The notes under the pieces are model-generated. The model worked only from the letters and a program-made list of their open reading frames with translations. It searched no databases and was not told the DNA's origin. The translations under genes were made by a program, and so were the position numbers. DNA of 12,415 nt from Blakeslea trispora (Eukaryota; Mucoromycota; Mucoromycetes; Mucorales; Choanephoraceae), in NCBI GenBank assembly GCA_025331445.1, contig JAIWNE010000269.1, positions 1 to 12,415 of the forward strand, given 5' to 3'. This document shows positions 1-7,850 of this stretch, piece by piece (the first letter of the stretch is position 1; the number at the start of each line of letters is the position of its first letter).

Positions 1-1
1 G

Positions 2-142
2 TCAGACGATGCATTCTACTACTTTAATAATCATGATTCCTTCTATGTATGGCATGGAACACTGAATGCTGGTTTTGAAGATGACTCAGATGCGTCATTA
101 TACCCGTGGTTCACTTGCACAACCAATAGCAATTGTTCTTAA
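2..142 (+). CDS. 3' end of an unrecognised plus-strand gene (partial)
   Basis: An open frame enters from the left edge and ends at TAA 140-142, giving the last 46 residues of a protein. The tail is rich in aromatic and acidic residues (FYVWHGTLNAGF, then EDDSD) and closes with two cysteines (WFTCTTNSNCS). That composition suits a secreted or extracellular domain, but I do not recognise the family and name no function. The start and the bulk of the gene lie outside the window. An AATAAA about 235 nt downstream (near 376) could serve as a polyadenylation signal. It does not resemble the C-terminus of the CACTA transposase further right, so it is more likely host sequence or unrelated cargo than part of the neighbouring transposon. 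Confidence 0.45.
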   Translation, partial: SDDAFYYFNNHDSFYVWHGTLNAGFEDDSDASLYPWFTCTTNSNCS

Positions 143-540
143 CCACCTACGAATCGCCATGTAGTCATCCCATTGCCACCAAAGCTCATTGCTTATTTTT
201 TTGTTTATTCTTATGTTACTTATGCCTTTCTTTCTATGCTTACTTATGCACTTTACCCTTGTTCACTTATGCCTTTTTCCCTATGCCTACCTATGCTTTT
301 CCTATGTCTATGTCTACTATGCCTTTTCTTTATGACTTTTTATGCCTTTCCAATTTTTTTGCCTTGCGGTTTTTTAATAAATACATTTCATTCCTTTAAA
401 TTTTTTGTCTACCTTTTTTTTTCTATTTATTTATTTATCTTTATTTACGTTTGTCTATTTAACATTTAGAACTCGATCAAGCAAAGAAGAAATCAAGTGG
501 TTAGAAATGAACAAGCTAAGTATTAGGTTATTTTGAAATG
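143..540. repeat. Gene-free pyrimidine-rich spacer with TATG-rich array (212-345)
   Basis: No convincing gene is seen. From 212 to 345 the plus strand is a string of C/T runs punctuated by TATG, usually TATGCC or TATGCT, at about 212, 221, 235, 245, 269, 282, 292, 303, 309, 319, 331 and 341. The average spacing is near 11 nt. Short open frames here are products of T/C-rich composition. The rest of the spacer is T-rich with AATAAA near 376. Confidence 0.5.
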
Positions 541-612
541 ATAATTATTGATTCAAATATTTATTTATTAAAAGAAAAAAAAGCAACAAAGAGACAAAAA
601 ACAACAAGCACT

Positions 613-1645
613 TTAAGACCTAATGGCCCATTGAGGAAACTTTTCGTGGCGTCCAGTAGGCAGTCTTTTTCACAACTTCACGGCGTCGAGAAGCGCGTAT
701 GGCCTTGTTCTTTTCTTATGGATGCTGTCCAAAGCAGACGAAAAATTGGTTCAACTACAAACATTGTCAGTATCACAAACAAGGGTAAAAGATGCTTCAG
801 TAACTTACTTTGTCTGAACGCCAAGAAGGAACCAGAACACAAAAGCTGCTTTCTTCGTCATTTCTTCTTCGTCTTCTTCTTCTGACATATACTTCATGTA
901 AGGACAGCAGCACTCCTCATCTTCACCAAAAAGGATGTCATCATTGCCTTGTTATCAGCAAAGCAAGCAGTACGAGAACGAAGTTTCTTTAAAAGATGGA
1001 TGAGTATTACTGTCAGTTTTAAGGGGTTTCCATATTATCACTTACTCTCTGCAATCGCTTGCGCTTACGCTCACTGACCTGGAACGTCGTTCTTGCTTCT
1101 GGCAAAGAAGCATCTCTTTTCTGGCGCCTTCTGATCAGATCAAATTGGTTTCTGACCTTTTCACCAAGACATCTTTGTACTTCAAAGGAAAGCTCTTGGT
1201 CTCCTGAGAAGCCAGAAAGGGCTTTCACTTTGGCGATGGCATTCTGATGAATGCCTTCAAAAACAGAACGGTTTCTACTCGATGTCTTCATTAGCTGGCG
1301 ATAGTCAAATTCGACACCTACTTGCTTTGCATCGTCAAACGAGTCCTTAACTGCCTTCTATTAGAAAAGACAAAAGCGTAAGTATCTGAAATGTATTATA
1401 AAACAAGTATAATTTACAAGAAAAGTAGGATTTCTAGCATTGATGGTGACTCGGTTAGCACTGGTACTGATATCAGTTTGAATAAGAAGCGATTCCATTC
1501 GTGCAAGACGTCTAGAAACCACGTCCAAGTTATCAAAGACCTCTTCAAAACGTTCTTCGGTACGAGCAGCAGAGACAGAGCGAACAGAAGGACGGACAGG
1601 AGCACGAGGGGTAGAAGCAGCGACAGTGGGGATTTGACGATTCAT
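613..1645 (-). pseudogene. Gene A: TNPA-like coiled-coil/basic/acidic protein, 4 exons, damaged 3' half
   Basis: Minus-strand gene starting at ATG 1645 (MNRQIPTV...). Exon 1 (1645-1418, 76 codons) ends phase 0 at GTAAAT; a 60-nt intron follows. Exon 2 (1357-1046, 104 codons) is basic (RRRQKRD, then ERKRKRLQR) and ends at GTAAGT. Exon 3 lies in about 986-809 and carries an acidic stretch (MSEEEDEEEM). A clean 54-nt intron (808-755) precedes exon 4 (754-613), which ends FPQWAIRS. Residues 29-56 of exon 1 look like an amphipathic coiled coil. The same order and exon lengths recur in gene B. The 3' half needs one frame change near 950 and contains in-frame TGA at 753-751 and 672-670, so this copy looks inactivated unless my exon boundaries are wrong there. 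The order basic region, SDEED-like acid patch, hydrophobic helix, RP, LPxWA recalls uncharacterised fungal proteins found beside CACTA transposases. The TNPA-like role is inferred. Confidence 0.55.
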
Positions 1646-1696
1646 TTTGTAAAGAAAAAGAACGGATAAGGATGATGGCTTCAAGTCTTTTGAAAA

Positions 1697-1708
1697 CCTT
1701 TATTTATA
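1697..1708 (-). promoter_or_regulatory. TATA box of gene A
   Basis: TATAAATAAAGG on the minus strand, about 52 nt upstream of the gene A ATG. Its position and sequence match the TATAAAAGG found before gene B and before the transposase. Confidence 0.5.
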
Positions 1709-1719
1709 GCTTTCAAATT

Positions 1720-2096
1720 AATTGACAGGAAATCGAACCCTTTTTTTTATTACTAAATTGGTAAGTCATTGTTTTTTTTCACTCCAGATTTGACAGGTAG
1801 AAAAAATTTTTCAGTTATTTTCTCTCTTCACTCTCTTTTTTTCTTTTTCTCTTTTTTTCCTTTCTTTTCTTTTCTCTTTATTTTCAAATAAAAAAAAGTA
1901 AGTTTTTTTTTTCTTATTCAATTGAGTGGTTATTAAGAGTGATATCTTAGGCATCTATTCTCTACTTTTGCTTGACATGGATGTAATATGATTTGTTGTT
2001 TGAGGTAAAGATTATTTAGCTTGTTTGTACTATTTATTCACTCCTTTTTTTTTTTAGAAACAAGTAATTTGGCTCTCTTTTCCGTTTTCTCTCTGA
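1720..2096. other. Intergenic, polypyrimidine tracts and possible 5' leader
   Basis: Gene-free. 1805-1885 is an almost pure C/T tract. A GTAAGT near 1898, a GTAAAG near 2003 and a T-rich TAG at about 2057 look like plus-strand splice sites in a leader of the candidate ORF starting at 2097. The motif AAACAAGTAATTTGG follows the last acceptor and recurs in E2 (AAACAAGTAACTGG, about 10348). Confidence 0.35.
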
Positions 2097-2633
2097 ATGG
2101 ACATTGTCTTAAGGTAAATACTACACAATAGAAAGCTTACACACTGTTCTGATAATTCTTTTCTAGATGGTTACCTGTAACATCTTTTGAGTCTCTACTT
2201 TTGTCTTTTCTCTTGAAATGTAAGTAAACTATCAAGCTTTAAAGATTCTCTTTAACTCATTGTTTTATTGTAGATTTCTTCCTTTTAAAAGGTTCTTTTG
2301 GTTGGTCATACTGGTTTATGTCTATAACAAGGTTTAACTGGTTTCAAGTAAGTAATTCTTTTGTATTTACGTCCTTTTCAACCCATCTAATTGTTTTGTT
2401 GATAAAGTATTCATTTTTAGATTCCTTGCTCGATTTCTCCTTCTAACGGTTCTGTATGCTTTTTGGTTTTTGTGCCATCCGTGAAATTGCTGGTTTTTTT
2501 GATCGTTTCTGCAGTGCTTTCGTTACATTTGTGCCTAAATTCCAAGCGGTTTCTGCCTGTATTCTGGCCATCTATTCCATTTTTTTACTGCCATTTTTGC
2601 CAGCGTTTTTGCCTGTTTCTGGTTCATTTCTAG
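2097..2633 (+). CDS. Candidate spliced small hydrophobic ORF (118 aa, 4 exons)
   Basis: Joining 2097-2113, 2167-2219, 2274-2347 and 2421-2633 across three introns of 53, 54 and 73 nt (donors GTAAAT, GTAAGT, GTAAGT; acceptors CTAG, GTAG, TTAG) gives one continuous frame of 118 codons. It starts ATG (MDIVLRWLPV) straight after an in-frame TGA and ends at TAG 2631-2633. The product is rich in Phe, Leu and Trp, with a likely membrane segment around VKLLVFLIVSAVLSLHL. I do not recognise it. Caution: the strand is T/C-rich, where stop codons are rare, and another frame (2456-2647) is also open, so the open frame alone is weak evidence. The regular, well-formed introns are the stronger sign of a real spliced transcript, coding or not. 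It diverges from gene A and runs towards the GTAGTG terminus at 3197. Confidence 0.33.
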
Positions 2634-2665
2634 GCTTTTTTCTCTGATTGATGCCTGCCGTCTGC
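2460..2665 (+). repeat. Degenerate TTTNTGCC repeats
   Basis: About eight imperfect copies of TTTTTGCC, TTTCTGCC or TTTGTGCC lie here (for example near 2468, 2528, 2550, 2592 and 2605), overlapping the last exon of the candidate ORF. They produce the Phe/Cys-rich translation and may be a decayed tandem array. Confidence 0.35.
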
Positions 2666-2989
2666 CCTAGTTTTTTGATCGAATTCCCCCCTACATTTCC
2701 CCGATAAACTAGCCATTATTTTCAATCAAAAAAAGTTTTTCCTATAATAAAAAGCCACTTTTTTAAGCCTCTAATCCTCTATATTTGCTGTAAACAGTCC
2801 AATCGTAAAGAAGTATATTTGTGTAAAGAAGTCCATATCATCCAATTAGAAATGTCAATTTCAATAAAATAGCAAATGTAAAGCCAATTAAACAAAGAAT
2901 TTTTGAGTATATTTATAAAAATGGCCAATTGAATAAAGATTCTTCAAAAAAAAATATCCAATCACATAGCTAAAGTAAATAAGACAGAC
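2666..2989. promoter_or_regulatory. AT-rich spacer with five CCAAT boxes
   Basis: No gene seen. CCAAT occurs at 2799, 2842, 2884, 2925 and 2958, all in plus orientation, five copies in 164 bp, next to A/T tracts and TATAAA-like sequence near 2910. A comparable set occurs at the matching position in E2. CCAAT is a known HAP/NF-Y site in fungi; whether these act is unknown. Confidence 0.3.
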
Positions 2990-3197
2990 GCCCTGTATGA
3001 TCCACTGGGGACATGGCAAGCATTTCATCTGTCCAGTCCACAGCAGTGATCGTCGGGTCCCAACTAACAGTGGACCTGCAGTGGACTTGCAGTGGGACTC
3101 TACGATCACTTTTGTGCAGCGGACGCCGAATTGCTGTACAAATAACCGACGTCCACCGCTAAATTTGGCAGCAGTGGACGTCCTTTTGGGTGTAGTG
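2990..3197. mobile_element. Right-end region of a CACTA-like element (E1) with subterminal repeats
   Basis: This block is clearly richer in G+C than its flanks. It holds seven copies or near-copies of GCAGTGGAC in both orientations (about 3034, 3068, 3078, 3089, 3116, 3150 reversed, 3171) and closes with TTTTGGGTGTAGTG at 3184-3197. Clustered subterminal repeats next to a terminal TAGTG are the hallmark of CACTA elements, where a TNPA-like protein binds them. Gene A lies 1.55 kb inside this end, as gene B lies 1.28 kb inside the E2 end. The other end of E1 is not seen in the window. Confidence 0.5.
3045..3110. repeat. Imperfect hairpin, 17-bp arms (15/17)
   Basis: AGTGATCGTCGGGTCCC at 3045-3061 pairs with GGGACTCTACGATCACT at 3094-3110, with two mismatches. 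The 32-nt loop contains GCAGTGGAC-type subterminal repeats. It lies within the E1 end. Confidence 0.7.
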
Positions 3198-3200
3198 GAA

Positions 3201-3212
3201 CACTACAGAAAA
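3201..3212 (+). repeat. Left terminal inverted repeat of E2
   Basis: CACTACAGAAAA, the reverse complement of 11292-11303. It lies 3 nt to the right of the GTGTAGTG that ends E1, making the near-palindrome GTAGTG-GAA-CACTAC. Confidence 0.55.
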
Positions 3213-3567
3213 TCGACTTTTGAGTCCCGTAGTTCACAATAATTTTTGTGAATTAAAGGGGCTATTTCACGGGTGTTTTTCACTGCAAATTTATATCTCG
3301 ACGAAAAATGGTCAGAATGCGCTGAAAATTGGCATGAGTATGTCTTTGGCAGTCTACAATAGACCTATGTGAGAAAAATGAGACCTCTATTGCAAACATG
3401 TGTTGTCTTAAAGCTGTTCAATATTGACATTTGTTGACTTGAGAAAAGAAAAATTAAATAAATTTAAAATATTGAAAAGTCCGACATTTTATCTTTGCCG
3501 GAACGTCTCTCTGCTAAAAATTAAGTAATTGCAGAGTGAATCCATCAATATGATTGGCTTAGGCCAT
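3213..3567. other. E2 left subterminal region, gene-free
   Basis: AT-rich with no supported gene. A short inverted repeat TTCACAA...TTGTGAA lies at about 3233-3253, and CCCGTA...CACGGG flanks it. The ATAACTMATG repeats of the right end are not found here. Confidence 0.35.
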
Positions 3568-3847
3568 TTAATTTTCTTTCAAGCATAAAAAAATATAGGC
3601 TATGCTAATGTCGTTTGGCCATGCTGCAATGATGGACTCAAAGAAGCGGCGATTAGTTACAGATGGTAACAAAGTGCTCTCACTGCAACGAGAAAGAAAC
3701 TCTGCAAGTGTTTTGTCAAGACATTCGGTCATGAGCTCGTTATTGTCTTTGTGAAATAATTGATAAACAGCATTGTATAAAGGAGAATAGTACTGGCTGC
3801 AGGTGTAAGTATATGCGAAAAAAGAGTCAATGTTGCAAGTTTTTGTG
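3568..3847 (-). CDS. Gene C: last exon of an unrecognised minus-strand gene
   Basis: A 92-codon open frame runs from a CAG acceptor (3850-3848) to TAA 3570-3568. Its translation has strong coding character: a Cys/Tyr-rich opening (TCSQYYSPLYNAVYQLF), a charged helix (KDNNELMTECLDKTLAEFL) and a Trp-containing end (FFESIIAAWPNDISIAY). The internal ATG at 3732 would give a shorter 54-residue product, but the frame is open and protein-like upstream of it, so I treat the ATG as internal. Upstream on the same strand the frame 3862-3922 (LYQTLSIFITRHECF) follows a textbook TTTTTTTTACAG acceptor and may be an earlier exon, but joining it needs a small intron or a frameshift. I do not recognise the family. 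It points towards the left end of E2 and diverges from the transposase. Confidence 0.4.
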
Positions 3848-4890
3848 CTGAATTAAAGGAATTATTGAAACCTATCGCAAAGCATTCATGCCGAGTAATA
3901 AAGATAGACAAAGTTTGATAGAGCTGTAAAAAAAAGTGACATAATAAGAAAATGTATAGAGAATAGAGTATGATTCCATTATAGGTATTCAGTGATAGTT
4001 GAAAGAGGTTGTATTGAGCAATGTGACCCAACTGAATCCTTTGTTTACACTTGTGTTGCTTGCAGAAGCAGCAGTAATTCAAAGCTATATCGTCTCTTAA
4101 AGATAGTGTGTAAAGTTAAAATACTTGATCACCATCCTCTTTAAAATGTTTGCGTGTATTGTTATCGGCTTCAAAGACGTAATACAATAAGAAAGCTTAC
4201 TGAAATATAAAAGATGAAATATAGAAAATATCTCCATTAAGTGGTAAAGACTTGCAAGTCAAAGCTTTGCACGCAAAGCAGCTTCATTTAAGGAAACAAA
4301 AAAAACTGGTAGTTTATTGCTGTTATTGCAGTTGGTTATATAATATTTCTACAAGTTGAGATGAGCTTATATGGTTTTGCGTAGTCTGATCAGTCGTATG
4401 TTGCAAGTGAGATTCTCTTAGAGTCGATATTCTTGAAAAAAAAAAAGAGTATTTCTCCTACTATAACCAATCAAAAAAAATCAAAGGTAAAGAAAAGTCA
4501 GCAGCACCAACAAGCGTAGTCAAAAAAAACTCTGTTCGGTCTTGAATATTTAACAGCAGATAGCTGTATTTAAACAAACTTCTTTATATTGGATATATTA
4601 GGAAGGCATCTTATCCTAAAACAGAGTAAAGGAGTATAAAGAATCAAAGAATAGTCTTTGACTGTAGCAACTAATGAGATAAAATATACATTAATTTAAA
4701 TAAAAAGCTTTGCTCTATCGATGGATACCAAAATCATAAAATGTTTCAGTGTAATATACATCTACCAAAAGGGATCATTCATCAACCGACATCCTTAATC
4801 ATCCAAAGACATTGTTTTCCGATCAATGGTTTCTAATCAATAAAAGTTTTCATTTGTCCTTGATCAAGGAACGAATAATATGTTGCTTAA
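3848..4890 (-). other. Probable further exons or decayed 5' part of gene C
   Basis: No long open frame exists, but several minus-strand patches read like exons: about 4450-4330 (LRESHLQHTTDQTTQ, continuing to QLVEILYNQLQ), about 4290-4205 (SLNEAALRAKL, then LASLYHLMEIFSIFHLLYF, interrupted by a TGA), and about 4565-4503 (IQLSAVKYSRPNRVFFDYA). GTAAGC at 4200 and several CAG acceptors lie between them. This suits an intron-rich or degenerating gene. Exon boundaries cannot be set by eye. Confidence 0.25.
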
Positions 4891-4938
4891 CTCATTCGAT
4901 TTGTATCAAAGCAGACAAAATTCGAAAAAAAGAAAAAG

Positions 4939-4947
4939 TATAAAAGG
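4939..4947 (+). promoter_or_regulatory. TATA box of the transposase gene
   Basis: TATAAAAGG, 69 nt before the ATG at 5016. The same motif precedes gene B and, in a variant form, gene A. Confidence 0.55.
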
Positions 4948-5015
4948 ACCATTGAAAAAAACCACTTGTACGACCATATATTCTTTATTCTAAATTTATC
5001 AATCACCTTACCGAA

Positions 5016-5802
5016 ATGTCTGCTGTTATCGTTCAAGATGTCCCATGTGTTAACTGTACTTCTGGAAACCAATGCGCCGGTTGTGCAGCTGCTACTCTCG
5101 AAAAGCGTTACTACTGCCATTGCGATGGATGTGGTGTTCTTCCTTTGTCCAAGCGAATTGTAGACCAGCAAAAATATAAAGCTCATATCAAGAATGGAAA
5201 GTTCGAAGGCATGAGATATGCAAAGTGGAGACAAACCTACAATAAGTATATGGCTTGTAAACAAAAGCGATTAGTTCTAGCTTGACTCATTTCTTTTCTA
5301 CTTAGATGGAAAGACTACTGTTGCTGGTACACCTGTATACTACCGCAAAAAGGTTGCCAAAACAACTACTATCGATGAAGGTATGTAATTAGACACTTCT
5401 CAATTGTATTGTTGATCTGTATCTAATTTTTTTCTAGGTGATGCTCTTTCTACTGCTGTCGAGGTTCAAGAAGAAGATGAAGGTACACCTATGGACTGTA
5501 CCCCAGTTGAAGATGATCTTGATGATATTAAAGTTGACAATGTTCACGAAGAATCCAGTTATGAGAGTGATGGTTCATCCTCTGAAATTGTCTCTTATTG
5601 TAAGTAATACTCTATCATTCATGATTAGACTTATAGACTAACACAACGTCTTATTGTACACTTAGCTAATAAAATCCCTCAATCCGAATTCGCCAAAATC
5701 TCGGCTACAATGATCTCTTTTCTTCGCAACAACAACCTCCCAAACAAGCAGACTGAGGTGATCATGAAGGGCTTGAAACCAACTCTTGGAAATTCAAGGT
5801 GA
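5016..5802 (+). CDS. Transposase N-terminal exons 1-4
   Basis: Exons 5016-5256, 5306-5380, 5438-5599 and 5666-5802 join in one frame across introns of 49, 57 and 66 nt, all in phase 1. Donors are GTAAAC, GTATGT and GTAAGT; acceptors TTAG, CTAG and TTAG. The start MSAVIVQD is preceded by TATAAAAGG and a short leader. Exon 1 holds cysteine pairs (CVNC, CAGC, CHCDGC) suited to metal binding; exon 3 is very acidic (EVQEEDEG, EDDLDD, YESDGSSSE). The frame stops at TGA 5800-5802; homology continues at once in another frame (IQGDNFRFPKSM), so the stop reflects a frameshift near 5785, not the natural end. Confidence 0.7.
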
Positions 5803-6467
5803 CAACTTTCGTTTTCCTAAAAGCATGGCAACCTTTGTTGATAGAAGCCCACTCCAATCCTTCAGTACAAGTGGCATTAAGCATTATGCAGTCTGTCCCT
5901 CCTGCCACCACTTGTCCAAATTGAGAAAGACCAATTCAAGCGTAGCCAGAGTCAGCTGCGACCGATCTCTAGTGAATGCTGTATACAAGCCAACTAATTC
6001 TGGTGAATTCTGCAATGGGGTGCTTTATGATGTTGAAGGTGCAAAGCTTGTTCCCAAGTTGGTCTACCCTTACTGCTCGATCGTGGCCACCCTCAAAAAA
6101 ATTCTTCTTGAGAAAGGGGCTTTGCTCAAAAGATTACTGCATGGAAGTCGCGTTGCTCTGGTGAAAAGTATCTGCTTGATCTCTATGATGCTCCAGGTTT
6201 TTTGGATTTCAAGGCTGATTCTTCTGGTACACCGTTCGTTTCTCAGTCAGATTACAAGTTGATGCTGTCCCTCAATGTAGATTGATTCAGCCCATTTAAT
6301 GCCATTTGCAGTGTGGGATGCATCTATATGACTATCATGAACCTGCCAAAACAACAAGGTAGAGATATAAAGGAGAACATGATCCTGTTAGGAGTGATTC
6401 CCGGGCCCAAAGAGCCCTCAACAACTGATATGAACCATTATCTTGCTCCAATGGTTGCAGATTTGAA

Positions 6468-7462
6468 GTGCTGCTGAACGGTGTTGTAATGAAGATGGTG
6501 AAGCAGGATGGAAGTGCCGAACATCATGAAGTAAGGGCATGCTTGTTTTCAGTTAGCTCGGACTTGCCAGCAACCAAGAAGCTAGCCGGAAGTATGTCGT
6601 TCAACAGTTCGTATGGGTGTCATCTTTGTAAAACACATTTTCCTAGAATCGAAGGCACCGTTAACCAACGAAATTACTGTCACTGGGATTGCGAACGTTG
6701 GAAAGCAAGAGAGAAAGAAGAGATAAAGACAAGTTCGAATGCATGGAGAAGTGCAAACAAGGTCTGCGAGAGAAGTATGCTGGAGAAAAGTAGTGGTGTG
6801 AGATACTCAATCCTCTTTGAATTGCCATACTTTTCGTACGATCTGCTTACCGTTGAGCCCATGCACGCCTTATACCTCGGTGTTGCCAAGAAGGCTTTGA
6901 AGACAATGTTACCCAGGGATGCCTTCCTCAAAATAAAAGCTATCATGCAAGACAAGATTGAATACAATCACCACGCTTCCTGTGGCCCCATGGCGAGAAA
7001 AATTACCAAAGAAGACTTTGCGTATATTAAAGCAGTAGAAATCAAAGATTTCATGACCTCTGTTGCCGAACATGTCCTTAGCCCGCCCTTGCTCGATGCC
7101 TCTGATCACTCTTTGATCATGCATCTGATAAATGCACTTAAACTTCTCAATGGAAAAGCTATTAGAAAATCCGATATAGAAGTTATGCATAGTCATCTTC
7201 TCACTTTTGCAAAAGGCTTTGAACAGCGCTATGGCAAACAAGCTGTAACGCCAAATTTCCACTTTATGCTCCATCTTCGTCAGTGCATATACAAGTTTGG
7301 ACCAATCTCTTGCTTCTGGGGCTTTGGTTTTGAAAGAAACAATTTATTTGTTAAGAACATAAGTACCAACCACAAGTCAGGTCTTGAAAAACTTACATGG
7401 ATAAAATGCAGTCTATTATCTTTGCCAGCGATATCGAATCTGTCTCACACTATAGCTGTTAA
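6468..7462 (+). CDS. Transposase catalytic core fragment
   Basis: Open from the frameshift near 6465 and homologous to the Transposase_21 core. YGCHLCKTHFP (about residue 49) is a zinc-knuckle-like motif; FELPYFSYDLLTVEPMHALY at about 119-138 is the family's most recognisable block; ANCHor blocks FHFMLHLRQC and SCFWGFGFERNN follow. After GLEK (about 7388) the family-like continuation is one base out of phase (TYMDKMQSIIFASDIESV, ending at TAA 7460-7462). The frame that stays open to 7547 past this point only reads the C/T repeat and is not meaningful. There is no credible start codon, since this is an internal piece of the broken gene. Confidence 0.75.
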
Positions 7463-7850
7463 ATCCATTTTCTCTGTTTGTTCTCTCTTTGTTCTCTCTT
7501 TGTTCTCTCTTTGTTCTCTCTTTGTTTTCTCTTCTTTTCTCTTTTGATTATCTATAGACTGTTTTTAATTTTTTTTTGTATTTTGTATTTAAATAAACTA
7601 GAGTTGTAAAGAAGAAAAAGAATGTTACTTACATTTCGGAATACCCAACTAAAATATATCATCCGAGTCATTTGTCTCGTGCAAATAAGATTTTATCTAT
7701 ATCAAGTACTTTGTTGTTTCTTGACTGAATGGTGCTCTTGATTTTGTATAAACGGTGGCATCTTTATTACGAGTAGTCTTGAAAGAAAATAAAAAGGAGA
7801 GTCTGTGTTGAAATTGAGTATTATTATTCGAGTCCATGTAGCACAAGTCT
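7463..7850. other. Non-coding gap within the transposase gene
   Basis: Homology to the transposase pauses here. It contains the C/T tandem repeat, an AATAAA near 7592 and AT-rich sequence, and may be an intron, an insertion or decayed coding DNA. No terminal repeats of a nested element were seen. Confidence 0.35.
7469..7535 (+). repeat. Tandem repeat of TTCTCTCTTTG (11 bp)
   Basis: Four perfect head-to-tail copies at 7481-7524, with one degenerate copy on each side. It creates the spurious SLFVLSLF-like translation after the transposase core. Confidence 0.85.

Noticed and set aside
215..345. CRISPR-like spacing of TATG motifs
   Set aside because: The units are 4-6 nt with no conserved long repeat or unique spacers, and the organism is a eukaryote.
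538..885. Plus-strand open frame of 115 codons
   Set aside because: It lies antisense to exons 3-4 of gene A, and its translation ends in a poly-Phe run caused by the acidic GAA codons on the other strand.
1391..1669. Plus-strand open frame of 92 codons
   Set aside because: Antisense shadow of gene A exon 1, whose minus-strand reading has a good start, coiled coil and splice donor.
1725..1737. tRNA B-box-like sequence (GGGTTCGATTTCC on the minus strand)
   Set aside because: It is preceded by a run of A with no A box or acceptor stem; no cloverleaf can be drawn.
3735..3851. Plus-strand Cys-rich frame (GCRCKYMRKKSQCCKFLC)
   Set aside because: It has no upstream start, is closed by stops on both sides, and lies antisense to the stronger gene C exon. 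The 41-codon frame at 3629-3754 is rejected for the same reason.
6909..7274. Minus-strand open frame of 121 codons
   Set aside because: Shadow of the transposase core, which has clear family motifs on the plus strand.
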